In this document: positions 40,531-48,989 of the stretch, piece after piece | How the letters are laid out: each line of letters opens with the position of its first letter | Position numbering within the stretch: position 1 is the stretch's first letter | Source of the DNA: Jeotgalibaca caeni | GTDB taxonomy: Bacteria; Bacillota; Bacilli; Lactobacillales; Aerococcaceae | Direction of reading: 5' to 3' | Assembly (NCBI RefSeq): GCF_028863945.1 | Contig: NZ_JARBEA010000006.1 | Location: forward strand, 16,953-80,952 | Length of the DNA: 64,000 nt | Translations under genes and position numbers: made by a program | The notes under the pieces: generated by a model | Database searches by the model: none | The model's input: only the letters and a program-made list of their open reading frames with translations | Told to the model about the DNA's origin: nothing

Positions 40531-40559
40531 TTTACAGTGATTCAATAATATGTTAAACT
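40531..40559 (+). promoter_or_regulatory. rplS promoter
   Basis: TTTACA (40531-40536), 17-base spacer, TAAACT (40554-40559) with an extended-10 TGT just before it. The predicted start is near 40566, giving an 88-base leader. Confidence 0.75.
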
Positions 40560-40565
40560 CTTACG

Positions 40566-40653
40566 AGTGAGCAGTGAAATGCTCAGAGAAAACGATATTC
40601 CGCTGAATGAGTGCATGCTCGTCATGAATGTTTGTTGGAAGGAGAAGAAAAAA
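40566..40653 (+). promoter_or_regulatory. L19-leader-like mRNA structure upstream of rplS
   Basis: The leader has a TGAGCA/TGCTCA hairpin at 40568-40585, then GATATTCCGCTGA and a second potential stem near 40605-40625 before the ribosome-binding site. Its position and the GATATTCCGCTG string resemble the Firmicutes ribosomal L19 leader, thought to mediate feedback control by L19. I recall the family rather than having matched a covariance model. Confidence 0.55.
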
Positions 40654-40998
40654 ATGAATTTAATTGATGCTATTACACAAGATCAATTGCGTAGCGATAT
40701 TCCTGCATTCCGTCCTGGAGACACAGTTCGCGTTCACGCTCGTATCGTTGAAGGTACTAGAGAACGTATCCAAATCTTCGAAGGCGTTGTAATCAAACGT
40801 CGTGGACAAGGAATCAGCGAAACGTATACAGTTCGTAAAATTTCGAATGGTGTAGGTGTGGAACGTACATTCCCACTACATTCACCTCGTGTTGCTCAAA
40901 TCGAAGTAACTCGCTTTGGTAAAGTTCGTCGTGCGAAATTGTACTACTTACGCGATTTACACGGAAAAGCTGCTCGTATTCCAGAGCGTCGCCGTTAA
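40654..40998 (+). CDS. rplS: 50S ribosomal protein L19
   Basis: L19 (114 aa), located at the 30S-50S interface. The sequence [20 protein letters not shown] and [20 protein letters not shown] are diagnostic. ATG 40654 with AAGGAG upstream is chosen; the 29-codon upstream extension falls in the structured leader. A terminator follows directly. Confidence 0.98.
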   Translation: MNLIDAITQDQLRSDIPAFRPGDTVRVHARIVEGTRERIQIFEGVVIKRRGQGISETYTVRKISNGVGVERTFPLHSPRVAQIEVTRFGKVRRAKLYYLRDLHGKAARIPERRR

Positions 40999-41014
40999 TC
41001 TTAAACAAAAAATG

Positions 41015-41043
41015 GAGTCAGGAGCAATCCTGGCTCTTTTTTG
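41015..41043 (+). terminator. Terminator after rplS
   Basis: GAGTCAGGA-GCAA-TCCTGGCTC stem-loop followed by six T. Confidence 0.9.
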
Positions 41044-41058
41044 TTTTAAAGGAGTAAA

Positions 41059-41083
41059 CGAAAGCGCTTGAATATGCTATACT
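41059..41083 (+). promoter_or_regulatory. Extended -10 promoter with cre-like box
   Basis: TGC-TATACT (41075-41083) is an extended -10. The 14 bases 41059-41072 match 8 of 10 fixed positions of the CcpA cre consensus TGNAANCGNTNNCA and overlap the -35 region, which would suit repression by CcpA. The box is imperfect at both ends. Confidence 0.4.
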
Positions 41084-41110
41084 GGAAAAAGAAGAAAAGG
41101 GGGAAATAGA

Positions 41111-41539
41111 GTGAAAGTATTAGAAGAATTAGATAAATTATTTGCGGAGAAAAAGTTACCTCTAAAAAGACAAGAGATTCAAAATAATCAGTCAGTCTAT
41201 CAAGGAACCTTCATGGTACGTCCGAATAAGCGGATTCCATTCGGAATTGTTGTAGTCCATGGTGAAGGAGCAGTCGACTTTCAGATTGCTTACAAACGAA
41301 TTGGTTACTTGACGAATTATGCAGATAAAGCAAGAGTACTTGAATTGATCAACGAATTGAATATGGGTAAATCATTTTATTATACAGTCTGCTTGAATGC
41401 GGACGGAGAAATTATGATGAAGACAATGGCTAAAACTACGGAAGATGTGCGTCCACTATATGAGATGCTAATTGTAGGCTCCAATGTCTTGCGCCATGTG
41501 GTTGAACAAATTGAAAAAATTATCCCGCCAGAAGAATAA
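41111..41539 (+). CDS. Conserved small protein, possibly YbjN-like
   Basis: A soluble 142-aa protein without signal peptide or transmembrane segment. I do not recognise it firmly. The alternation of LxELN followed by FYYTVCLNADGEIMMKT and a C-terminal helical region (LYEMLIVGSNVLRHVVEQIEKI) resembles the YbjN / type III chaperone-like fold, whose role is unclear. GGGG precedes the GTG-adjacent ATG-free start region; the start codon used is GTG 41111. It is monocistronic between two terminators, with a possible CcpA site at its promoter. Confidence 0.75.
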   Translation: MKVLEELDKLFAEKKLPLKRQEIQNNQSVYQGTFMVRPNKRIPFGIVVVHGEGAVDFQIAYKRIGYLTNYADKARVLELINELNMGKSFYYTVCLNADGEIMMKTMAKTTEDVRPLYEMLIVGSNVLRHVVEQIEKIIPPEE

Positions 41540-41547
41540 AGTAGGTA

Positions 41548-41587
41548 AAACCAGGCCAGAGTCTCCACTCTGACCTGGTTTTTTTGC
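41548..41587 (+). terminator. Terminator after the YbjN-like gene
   Basis: AAACCAGGCCAGAGT-CTCC-ACTCTGACCTGGTTT, a nearly perfect 15-bp stem followed by TTTTT. Confidence 0.93.
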
Positions 41588-41592
41588 GTTTT

Positions 41593-41731
41593 GGACAAGT
41601 AGGTTGAATGTGATGAGCTCACTTGTCCGGAAACAGCCAGAGATGGACAACTGAGACTTTTTCATCTATACCACTTGTCCAAAAAAGAAAAAAATGGACA
41701 AGTGAGCGAATAAAGCAAGCATCACTTGTCC
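41593..41731. repeat. Array 1: three inverted-repeat units with alternating GGACAAGT arms
   Basis: Six 8-base arms alternate in orientation: GGACAAGT 41593, ACTTGTCC 41621, GGACAACT 41645, ACTTGTCC 41673, GGACAAGT 41696, ACTTGTCC 41724. Start-to-start distances are 28, 24, 28, 23, 28. Each inverted pair has exactly 20 bases between arms, and spacer and linker sequences are unrelated. The third pair extends to 13 perfectly paired bases (41693-41705 with 41722-41734). It lies between the convergent YbjN-like gene and yitU. The same geometry recurs at 60691-60833 with different arms. Confidence 0.9.
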
Positions 41732-41734
41732 ATT
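41681..41734 (-). terminator. Probable yitU terminator formed by array 1 unit 3
   Basis: Read on the minus strand after the yitU stop, AATGGACAAGTGA pairs with TCACTTGTCCATT around 16 bases and is followed by TTTTTTTCTTTTTT. This is a good intrinsic terminator, although the loop is long. Confidence 0.65.
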
Positions 41735-41753
41735 AGTATAGAAGCAGCGAATC

Positions 41754-42566
41754 TTATATTCCAAAAAAGTTTTCTAAATAAATCGCCAATCCATCTTCAT
41801 CGTTGGTAAAGTCCGTTACATCATTTGCAATTTTCTTCAACGCATCAATGCCGTTCTTCATCACAACACCATGACCGGCATAGTCAATCATCTCGATATC
41901 ATTGTCCTCATCGCCAAAAGCAAGAATATCGTGCCGAGCAATCTGGTAATAGTTCGCGACCACTTCGACGCCTAATGCTTTCTGAATGCCTGCTCCAACA
42001 ATCTCTAAACAAGGCATGTCGCCGCCCCAAGTTCGAACGGATACAACATTACTGCCGTATTCACTTAGAATCTGATTGCGAATGGGTTCTTGTTTTTCGG
42101 AATCCATGAATAGATTCAGCGCTGTTGGGCGCTCAGCAAGAGTTGTGTTCGCAGTAATCGGAGTAGGGACGGTGTGTGCAGGGAAAAAGGGGTTCACAGG
42201 AATGGAGTCATGGGAAGAATACAAAGCTTCCTTTCCTTCTACTGAAATCCAATCAATCCCAAATTGATTCTGCTTCGCCAACAAATCCATTACTAAATCA
42301 ATGTCCAAGGTGCGGTGCAGCAAGTCCTTTTTGGAAGGTTGATCCGGAAAATGGCACAGGGCTCCATTGAAATTAACCAGCGGGGATTGTAACCCCAATT
42401 GCTGATAAATATGCTTACTGTTTCGATAAGGCCTTCCTGTAGCAATCATGACGTGATGGCCTTTCTTTTGCAGTTGCTGCAAGGTTTGAATGGTACGCTT
42501 GGATAAAGCAGATTGATCATTTAATGTTGTACCGTCTAAATCAATCGCGATTAGTTTTTGTTTCAT
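41754..42566 (-). CDS. yitU: Cof-type HAD phosphatase, YitU-like
   Basis: A 270-aa type-IIB HAD hydrolase. Nucleophile motif LIAIDLDGTTLND, motif II VMIATGRPYR, and ILAFGDEDNDIEMIDYAGHGVVMKNG are complete. Sequence style and the neighbouring yitV- and yitW-like genes match B. subtilis YitU, which can dephosphorylate the riboflavin precursor 5-amino-6-(5-phosphoribitylamino)uracil; here that activity is inferred only. AGGAGG lies upstream on the minus strand. It is transcribed away from yitV. Confidence 0.85.
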   Translation of the reverse strand: MKQKLIAIDLDGTTLNDQSALSKRTIQTLQQLQKKGHHVMIATGRPYRNSKHIYQQLGLQSPLVNFNGALCHFPDQPSKKDLLHRTLDIDLVMDLLAKQNQFGIDWISVEGKEALYSSHDSIPVNPFFPAHTVPTPITANTTLAERPTALNLFMDSEKQEPIRNQILSEYGSNVVSVRTWGGDMPCLEIVGAGIQKALGVEVVANYYQIARHDILAFGDEDNDIEMIDYAGHGVVMKNGIDALKKIANDVTDFTNDEDGLAIYLENFFGI

Positions 42567-42610
42567 CTCGAGAAAAGCCTCCTCTCAGCTAGCTCTTATA
42601 TTTCACTATA

Positions 42611-42619
42611 TGTTACACT
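42611..42619 (+). promoter_or_regulatory. Extended -10 promoter for the yitV-like gene
   Basis: TGT-TACACT, the same string as upstream of gmk, 47 bases before the start codon, in the yitU/yitV divergent gap. The -35 is weak. Confidence 0.4.
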
Positions 42620-42665
42620 AATAGAGAAGATTTTTCCAGAACGATTCACTATTGGAGGCTTGTCC

Positions 42666-43421
42666 ATGTTTATTGTAGAACGAAAAGAGATTCACCAAAT
42701 TCCGATATTAGAAATAGTTGCGATTGATAAAAAGGATGAAACACTACCGCTAGCTGTTTTCTTTCATGGAGTAACGAATCAAAAGGAAAAAGGGCTGGAG
42801 CCGGGATATGAATTAGCGAAACAAGGGATGCGAGTAATTATTCCTGATGCATTCCTGCATGGTGAAAGAAAAGCGGAGACCTATAACGGCCACAAAGAGA
42901 TGGAGTTTTGGTCGATTGTCTGGCGCAGTATTGAAGAGCTGCCCTTTTTGGTAGATGCCTATGTGTCAGAGGGACTTGCCCGCGAAGACCGGATATTTGT
43001 AACAGGCTTATCGATGGGCGGGATTACGACCTGTATGGCGCTTGCTCGTTACCCATGGATTTATGCAGGTGGATGCTTGATGGGGAACCCAGATCCAATT
43101 GGGTTTACAGAATGGATTCTAACGTCTCAATGGTTGGAAGGACAACCACCCGTAAACCCTGAAGATGCGGTCGCCTTAATGGCTCCTTTTCGAGAAGTCA
43201 GCCTAAAAGAACATCCTGAAAAAATAGCTGGAAGACCCTTTTATGTTTGGCATGGAACTGCCGACCAAAGTGTGCCATTCGACCAAATGAATGATTTCAT
43301 AGCATCCATTGAAGGAGAACCATATGCTGAAAATGTGAAATTTGTTTATCAAGAAGGCCATGGTCACAAGGTACCGTATGCAACTTTTATGGAAATGGCA
43401 GAATTTTTAGGTTCCGTTTAG
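42666..43421 (+). CDS. yitV: Alpha/beta hydrolase (YitV-like esterase)
   Basis: A 251-aa cytosolic serine hydrolase. The nucleophile elbow is GLSMGG with Ser116; Asp200 (GTADQSVPF) and His232 or His234 (EGHGHKVPY) would complete the triad. An oxyanion HG pair is in AVFFHGVTNQ. ATG 42666 has GGAGG about 8 bases upstream; 36 codons of open frame before it reach into the yitU promoter region and are not counted. Substrate unknown. It sits 65 bases before a DUF59 gene, as yitV-yitW in B. subtilis. Confidence 0.85.
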   Translation: MFIVERKEIHQIPILEIVAIDKKDETLPLAVFFHGVTNQKEKGLEPGYELAKQGMRVIIPDAFLHGERKAETYNGHKEMEFWSIVWRSIEELPFLVDAYVSEGLAREDRIFVTGLSMGGITTCMALARYPWIYAGGCLMGNPDPIGFTEWILTSQWLEGQPPVNPEDAVALMAPFREVSLKEHPEKIAGRPFYVWHGTADQSVPFDQMNDFIASIEGEPYAENVKFVYQEGHGHKVPYATFMEMAEFLGSV

Positions 43422-43486
43422 CATTGCTATTTCGTCTATAACTTGTTATTATTTGTACAAACTATGAGGGAAAAGGAGGGTAAGAA

Positions 43487-43828
43487 ATGACAGATAATAA
43501 CCCAACTTACTCAACCGAAGAAATAGAAGCCATCAAAGAGCGAATCATGACCGCCTTGGAGCAAGTCATTGACCCAGAGTTAGGTATTGATATTGTAAAT
43601 TTAGGTCTTATCTATGAAGTGTTGTTTGAAGAAAGCGGCTTTTGCCAAGTGAACATGACCCTAACAACCATGGGCTGTCCATTAGCGGATATTATTACCG
43701 ACGAAATCCATCGTGCCATGAAGTCCGTTCCAGAAGTAACCGACGTGCAAGTCAAATTAGTTTGGTACCCAGCTTGGACAACGGAACGAATGAGCCGGTA
43801 TGCGCGAATTGCGTTAGGAATTAGATAA
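43487..43828 (+). CDS. DUF59/MIP18-family Fe-S assembly protein (SufT/YitW-like)
   Basis: A 113-aa protein of the metal-sulfur cluster biosynthetic family. The core VIDPELGIDIVNLGLIYEV and TTMGCPLADII (Cys in the GCP motif) are diagnostic, as is VWYPAW near the end. Homologues SufT/YitW help mature Fe-S proteins under high demand. AAAGGAGGG is upstream of the ATG. A terminator follows. Probably co-transcribed with the yitV-like hydrolase. Confidence 0.93.
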   Translation: MTDNNPTYSTEEIEAIKERIMTALEQVIDPELGIDIVNLGLIYEVLFEESGFCQVNMTLTTMGCPLADIITDEIHRAMKSVPEVTDVQVKLVWYPAWTTERMSRYARIALGIR

Positions 43829-43835
43829 CAATCTC

Positions 43836-43866
43836 AACCCATTTGCGAGAGTGAATGGGTTTTTCT
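43836..43866 (+). terminator. Terminator after the DUF59 gene
   Basis: AACCCATT (43836-43843) pairs with AATGGGTT (43854-43861), followed by TTTTTC. Confidence 0.8.
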
Positions 43867-43878
43867 GTAGGGATTATG

Positions 43879-43908
43879 TTTGACCAAAGTTGACCATAGG
43901 CGTATAAT
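43879..43908 (+). promoter_or_regulatory. clpB promoter with CtsR operator
   Basis: TTTGACC-AAA-GTTGACC (43879-43895) is, on the opposite strand, two GGTCAA-type heptads separated by three bases, the CtsR heat-shock box. TTGACC (43880-43885), 17 bases, TATAAT (43903-43908) form the promoter, so the operator covers the -35. Confidence 0.88.
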
Positions 43909-43942
43909 TTGGGTTGTGAAAAAGAAAAAAGAGGTGAGCGAC

Positions 43943-46552
43943 ATGAATATTGAGAAAATGACTCGTGCCTTACAAGATGCATTAGGCGAAGCGCAACAAG
44001 TTGCCGTTATAAGGAAGAATCAATTCATCGAAATTCCACATGTATGGAAAGTATTGATACAACCAGGGATGTTTGCTCGAAATTTTTATCAGGAATTAGG
44101 AGTTGATGTCGCTGATTTTGAAGCGAAGATTGATCAGGAACTTGATAAAATTGCAGTAGTCAGCGGCAGCAGTATTCAGTATGGTCAAACGTTTGGCCAA
44201 AACTTTTACCAACTATTGACGGATGCGCAACAAGAAATGCATTCGTTTCAAGATGAATATCTATCCACAGAAATCTTGCTACTTGCGCTCTTTCGATTGA
44301 AGAGCCATCCGTTAACCGCTTATTTAACAAGAAAAGGAATTACAAGAGACAACTGTTTGCAACAAATAAAAGAAGTAAGGGGTGGAGACCGCGTGACCTC
44401 CCAAGAACAAGAAAATCAATACCAAGCGTTGGAAAAATACGGGATTGACTTAGTACAAGCAATGAAAAGCGGGGAACATGATCCAGTCATCGGACGTGAC
44501 GATGAAATTCGTGATGTAATCCGAATTCTTTCGCGGAAGACGAAAAATAATCCAGTATTAATTGGAGAGCCGGGTGTTGGGAAGACTGCGATTGTGGAAG
44601 GACTGGCTCAGCGCATTGTCAGAAAGGATGTACCGGAAAACTTACGTGACAAAACGGTTTTTTCCTTAGACATGGGCGCCTTAATTGCTGGGGCAAAATA
44701 TCGTGGTGAATTCGAAGAGCGCTTGAAGGCCGTCTTAAAAGAAGTAAAGAAAAGTGAAGGCCGAATTATTCTGTTTATCGATGAAATTCATCTGATTGTC
44801 GGAGCAGGGAAAACAGAGGGCAGCATGGATGCTGGTAACTTGTTGAAACCGATGCTTGCTCGGGGAGAACTACATTGTATTGGCGCAACAACTTTAGATG
44901 AATACCGTCAGAACTTTGAAAAGGATAAAGCTCTGGAACGCCGCTTCCAAAAAGTAGTGGTCCAAGAGCCGTCTGTTCAAGAAACCATCAGCATCTTGCG
45001 AGGATTAAAAGAGCGGTTTGAGATTCATCATAGCGTCAGTATCCATGACAACGCAATTGTGGCAGCTGCGAAATTATCGGACCGATATATTACCGATCGT
45101 TTCTTGCCGGATAAAGCGATTGACTTAGTGGATGAAGCTTGTGCGAGCATCAAGGTGGAAATGAATTCCATGCCGAACGAGTTGGATCTCCTTACCCGCA
45201 GGTTGATGCAACTAGAAATTGAAGAAGCAGCGTTGAAACAGGAAACAGATGAAATGAGCCGACAAAGGCTTAGTCACTTGCAAGAAGAACTAGCGGAAGC
45301 AAGAGAGGAAACGAACCGCTTAAAAATGCAGTGGGAAACAGAGAAAGAAGAAGCAGAATCTATTCGCGCGAAAAGGGAAGAGTTGGATCGTGCGAGAAGG
45401 CAACTGGAGGAAGCGGAAGGGGAATATGATTTAGAAAAAGCAGCCGTGTTAAGACACGGAACGATTCCTCAACTAGAAAAAGAAGTAGCTGCTCTGGAAC
45501 AAAAAAATATAACGAACAACAAAGCGGCTACTAAGTTGGTGCAAGAAGCTGTTACGGAAAATGAAATCGCCGTTGTCGTCGGAAGGCTGACTGGTATCCC
45601 TGTAACTAAGTTGGTGGAAGGGGAGCGAGAGAAACTCTTGAAATTGGAAGATATCCTCCATGAGCGTGTTATCGGTCAAGAGGAAGCTGTAGAGAGTGTT
45701 GCCAATGCAGTTCTACGTTCAAGGGCAGGCCTTCAGTCCCCTAATCGTCCAATTGGATCCTTCTTGTTCTTAGGACCGACCGGTGTAGGGAAAACGGAAT
45801 TGGCCAAAGCGTTGGCAGAGACGTTGTTTGACTCGGAAGACCATATGGTGCGAATTGATATGAGCGAATACATGGAGAAATTTGCTGTAAGCCGACTCGT
45901 TGGGGCACCACCGGGATATGTTGGGTATGAGGAAGGCGGACAGTTGACGGAGGCCGTAAGGAGAAGTCCGTATACGATTGTACTGCTGGATGAAATTGAA
46001 AAGGCACATCCAGACGTCTTTAATATCTTGCTTCAAATCATGGATGATGGCCGCTTAACCGATTCAAAAGGAAGATTGGTTGATTTCAAAAATACGTTAT
46101 TTATTATGACCAGCAATCTTGGTTCCAACTTTTTATTAGAAGGAATGTCAGAAGATGGAAAAGTAACAGAAGAAAGCAAGGAAAAAGTGCAACAGTTGTT
46201 GCGGCACACGTTTAAGCCAGAGTTCTTAAATCGGATTGACGATACCATTCTCTTCTCTCCAATAAGCCAAAGTCACGTTCGCCATATTGTGCGGAAAATG
46301 GTTGGAGAGTTGCAGCAACGATTAGAAGAGCAACAATTGGAGTTAATACTTACCGATGAAGCAGCGACTTGGATTGCAGAAGAAGCATACGATCCGAGCT
46401 ATGGAGCAAGACCGTTGCGACGCTTCATTACGCGGCATATTGAGAATCCTTTAGCGAGAGAAATAATTAAAGGAAACGTTACTGCGAATGAAAAGGTAGA
46501 GATAAAGGTAGTCAATGATGCCATCCAGTTTCAGATAATCGCTAATCAATAA
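43943..46552 (+). CDS. clpB: ATP-dependent disaggregase ClpB
   Basis: Hexameric AAA+ chaperone (869 aa) that extracts proteins from aggregates with DnaK. It has an N-terminal Clp repeat domain (about 1-145), AAA1 with GEPGVGKTA (about 208), a long coiled-coil M domain (about 400-525, typical of ClpB and absent from ClpC), and AAA2 with GPTGVGKTE (about 611) and a terminal D2-small domain. ATG 43943 with GAGGTGA upstream; the earlier in-frame start would lie within the operator. Regulated by the CtsR box. Confidence 0.95.
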   Translation: MNIEKMTRALQDALGEAQQVAVIRKNQFIEIPHVWKVLIQPGMFARNFYQELGVDVADFEAKIDQELDKIAVVSGSSIQYGQTFGQNFYQLLTDAQQEMHSFQDEYLSTEILLLALFRLKSHPLTAYLTRKGITRDNCLQQIKEVRGGDRVTSQEQENQYQALEKYGIDLVQAMKSGEHDPVIGRDDEIRDVIRILSRKTKNNPVLIGEPGVGKTAIVEGLAQRIVRKDVPENLRDKTVFSLDMGALIAGAKYRGEFEERLKAVLKEVKKSEGRIILFIDEIHLIVGAGKTEGSMDAGNLLKPMLARGELHCIGATTLDEYRQNFEKDKALERRFQKVVVQEPSVQETISILRGLKERFEIHHSVSIHDNAIVAAAKLSDRYITDRFLPDKAIDLVDEACASIKVEMNSMPNELDLLTRRLMQLEIEEAALKQETDEMSRQRLSHLQEELAEAREETNRLKMQWETEKEEAESIRAKREELDRARRQLEEAEGEYDLEKAAVLRHGTIPQLEKEVAALEQKNITNNKAATKLVQEAVTENEIAVVVGRLTGIPVTKLVEGEREKLLKLEDILHERVIGQEEAVESVANAVLRSRAGLQSPNRPIGSFLFLGPTGVGKTELAKALAETLFDSEDHMVRIDMSEYMEKFAVSRLVGAPPGYVGYEEGGQLTEAVRRSPYTIVLLDEIEKAHPDVFNILLQIMDDGRLTDSKGRLVDFKNTLFIMTSNLGSNFLLEGMSEDGKVTEESKEKVQQLLRHTFKPEFLNRIDDTILFSPISQSHVRHIVRKMVGELQQRLEEQQLELILTDEAATWIAEEAYDPSYGARPLRRFITRHIENPLAREIIKGNVTANEKVEIKVVNDAIQFQIIANQ

Positions 46553-46558
46553 AGTGAT

Positions 46559-46592
46559 GCGACAGTTAAGTGTTATTCTTGACTGTCGCTTT
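46559..46592 (+). terminator. Terminator after clpB
   Basis: GCGACAGT pairs with ACTGTCGC, extended by AAG/CTT, then TTTCATT. Confidence 0.7.
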
Positions 46593-46671
46593 CATTATGT
46601 CGAAAAGTGCGATAAAATAAAGGTAGTAAAACTTCCCGTAACTCAGTAACTGTGATTTGGAGGTGGAAAAA

Positions 46672-47265
46672 TTGCTGTTTTTGGTAATTGGCTTTATCAG
46701 TTTAGTCATGATGCTCTTTACCAATCGTTTTCTTGTATTTGGTGGGTTGTCCATTATTAGCTTCTTTATTTATTTTATGATGGTGGGCAATGGAACATGG
46801 GTAACGCTTTTGTTGTTCCTGTTTGGAATCATGCTCCTCATACTCGAAGTCTTTATTCCAGACTTTGGTTTAATTGGAATAGCAGGAGTAGCGATGATTA
46901 TTTTCGGTTATTTTACAAACCGGCAAGATATTTGGGGGAGTGTGCTCGATTTAGGTCTCGCGATTATTATCGCAGTTATTACGGCCTTTATCCTGATTCA
47001 AAAAGGATATAAGTTCCTGCCTGGGAAAAGCAGTCTCATCTTAGGCAACTCTCTTTATACACAAAAAGGTTACACATCTGGAAAGGACTATACACTTTAT
47101 TTGGGTAAAAAAGGTACAGCGCTCACAACGCTTCGTCCTTCTGGAAAAGTTGACATCAGCGGTAAAGTGCTAGACGTGTTAAGTGATGGTAAAATCATTG
47201 TTGAAGGTGCAATGGTACAAGTGATCCATGTCGAAGGAACAAAAATTATTGTGAAGGAGTTGTAA
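46672..47265 (+). CDS. NfeD-family membrane protein
   Basis: A 197-aa short NfeD-like protein (YqeZ-type without the protease domain). Four or five hydrophobic segments fill residues 1-115; a C-terminal OB-fold (about 140-197: [22 protein letters not shown], in part) is exposed. NfeD proteins work with flotillins in membrane microdomains. TTG 46672 is chosen because GGAGG at 46659-46663 is 8 bases upstream; the earlier TTG at 46657 lies in the Shine-Dalgarno. Four bases before floA. Confidence 0.88.
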   Translation: MLFLVIGFISLVMMLFTNRFLVFGGLSIISFFIYFMMVGNGTWVTLLLFLFGIMLLILEVFIPDFGLIGIAGVAMIIFGYFTNRQDIWGSVLDLGLAIIIAVITAFILIQKGYKFLPGKSSLILGNSLYTQKGYTSGKDYTLYLGKKGTALTTLRPSGKVDISGKVLDVLSDGKIIVEGAMVQVIHVEGTKIIVKEL

Positions 47266-47269
47266 GTAT

Positions 47270-48250
47270 ATGCCCCAAGGTTTAATTAGTATTATTGTCA
47301 TTGCAGTGGTTGTGCTCCTGGTATTGTCCTTATTTTTCCGATTTGTACCAGTAGGACTTTGGATTACTGCTTACTTTTCAGGAGTAAAGGTACGAATTTC
47401 AGATTTAATTGGGATGCGCTTAAGAAGAGTATCACCAAGTATGATTGTCCAACCGATGATCAAGGCAACAAAAGCGGGCTTAGATTTAAGTATTTCCGAA
47501 TTAGAAGCTCATTATTTAGCTGGTGGAGATATTAATATGGTTATTGACGCTCTGATTGCTGCACAACGAGCTAATATTGACTTGGAATTTGAACAAGCTG
47601 CGGCAATTGATTTGGCAGGTAGAAATGTGTTTGAAGCGGTTCAAGTCAGCGTAAATCCAAAAGTAATTGAAACACCAGTTATTGCAGGTGTGGCAATGAA
47701 CGGGATTGAAGTAAAAGCCAAAGCAAAAGTTACTGTTCGGGCGAATATTGAGCGCCTTGTTGGTGGAGCTGGTGAAGAAACGATTATCGCTCGTGTGGGT
47801 GAAGGGATTGTTACCACAGTCGGTTCGGCAAGAACACACTCTCAAGTTTTGGAAAACCCTGATTCAATTTCCCATACCATATTGCGTAAAGGATTAGATT
47901 CTGGTACTGCATATGAAATTCTATCGATAGATATTGCGGACGTTGATGTCGGCCGTAACGTCGGAGCAAAACTACAAGCGGAACAAGCGGAAGCAGACAA
48001 ACGGGTAGCTCAAGCGAAAGCTGAAGAAAAACGTTCGCTTGCGATTGCAGAAGAGCAAGAAATGATTGCAGAGGTTCAACGACAACGGGCAAAAGTTGTC
48101 GAAGCAGAAGCACAAGTACCTCTTGCTTTGGCTGAAGCTTTACGTTCTGGTAATTTGGGTGCTATGGATTATTACCGAATGAAAAATATTAATGCGGATA
48201 CGGATATGAGAAGTTCCATATCGGGTAGCAAAGATAGAAGTGATTCGTAA
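47270..48250 (+). CDS. floA: Flotillin-like protein FloA
   Basis: A 326-aa flotillin-like scaffold of membrane microdomains (YqfA). An N-terminal membrane segment (about 5-28) is followed by a second hydrophobic stretch and the FloA core with [15 protein letters not shown] and [14 protein letters not shown]. The C-terminal part (about 230-300) is an Ala/Glu/Gln coiled coil ([20 protein letters not shown]). Overlaps the next start by one base. Confidence 0.95.
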   Translation: MPQGLISIIVIAVVVLLVLSLFFRFVPVGLWITAYFSGVKVRISDLIGMRLRRVSPSMIVQPMIKATKAGLDLSISELEAHYLAGGDINMVIDALIAAQRANIDLEFEQAAAIDLAGRNVFEAVQVSVNPKVIETPVIAGVAMNGIEVKAKAKVTVRANIERLVGGAGEETIIARVGEGIVTTVGSARTHSQVLENPDSISHTILRKGLDSGTAYEILSIDIADVDVGRNVGAKLQAEQAEADKRVAQAKAEEKRSLAIAEEQEMIAEVQRQRAKVVEAEAQVPLALAEALRSGNLGAMDYYRMKNINADTDMRSSISGSKDRSDS

Positions 48251-48969
48251 TGATGTGGCCCATTCTATTTAACTTAGCTGTATTTATCTTTATTGTTGCG
48301 ATGTGGATGACGTTCATTTTCAATCTAATCCGTTCCGCTAAAAGAAGTGCTGATAAGAGGACAAATAAATGGGCTCAACCGAAGCAAGCTGCTCCAAGGG
48401 TGCAACAACAAGTTAACAACAAAAGACAAGGAAATAGTGGTGGCGTGCAGCAATTTCTACGCCAGAATCCAGTAGAACTGTACCGTATTTTGAAAGAAAA
48501 TCTTCCAGATCGGTATAAGGATGAACTCAAAACAATTTTCAGCTCTGCAAATCCAGGAGTGGAATTAGTAAAATTTCTGAGACGAAAAGATGTGTGGCCC
48601 TTGGTTCAAAGCTTGGTTCGACAAGAGGCCGGACCGGCTGCGGAAATGCGTAACCGCGCAGCTGTAGAAAAGAAAAAGCCACGTTCTGTACCAAGACCTT
48701 TTATTGAAGAAGATGATACGATTGCTGATATCGCTTCTGTTGCGGATCTGTTAGAGAAGGAACAACAAATGATAGAGGCAGAATATGATGCATACGGTCA
48801 CACGTATGACACCATGCTATCAGATGTAGCTACTGAAGATGCTGAAACGACCATGCAACGAGAAACCCGACTCAAAGACGCAAAGAGTGCAAAAGCAAAA
48901 GTGGACAAAAAATGGTTGCGTGATGCAATGGTAGCATCCATTATTTTAGAAAGACCAGAACATGATTAA
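48250..48969 (+). CDS. Unknown membrane-anchored protein of the floA operon
   Basis: I do not recognise this 239-aa protein. It has one N-terminal transmembrane helix (about 4-27), then a basic segment (Lys/Arg/Gln-rich, 30-65), then a helical stretch (about 68-135) where two similar pieces occur: NPVELYRILKENLP and NPGVELVKFLRRKDV. The C-terminal third is acidic and ends ILERPEHD. The start ATG overlaps the floA stop (TAATG), so translation is coupled. A role with FloA/NfeD is inferred from position only. Confidence 0.8.
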   Translation: MMWPILFNLAVFIFIVAMWMTFIFNLIRSAKRSADKRTNKWAQPKQAAPRVQQQVNNKRQGNSGGVQQFLRQNPVELYRILKENLPDRYKDELKTIFSSANPGVELVKFLRRKDVWPLVQSLVRQEAGPAAEMRNRAAVEKKKPRSVPRPFIEEDDTIADIASVADLLEKEQQMIEAEYDAYGHTYDTMLSDVATEDAETTMQRETRLKDAKSAKAKVDKKWLRDAMVASIILERPEHD

Positions 48970-48989
48970 TGTCAGAAGGAGCGGTTTGT

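Noticed and set aside
41593..41731. CRISPR-like interpretation of the arrays
   Set aside because: Arms are only 8-13 bases, alternate in orientation, and spacers are 13-20 bases; there are no cas genes or direct repeats.
42558..42665. N-terminal extension of the yitV-like protein
   Set aside because: The extra 36 codons cross the yitU start and the candidate promoter; a good ribosome-binding site marks ATG 42666.
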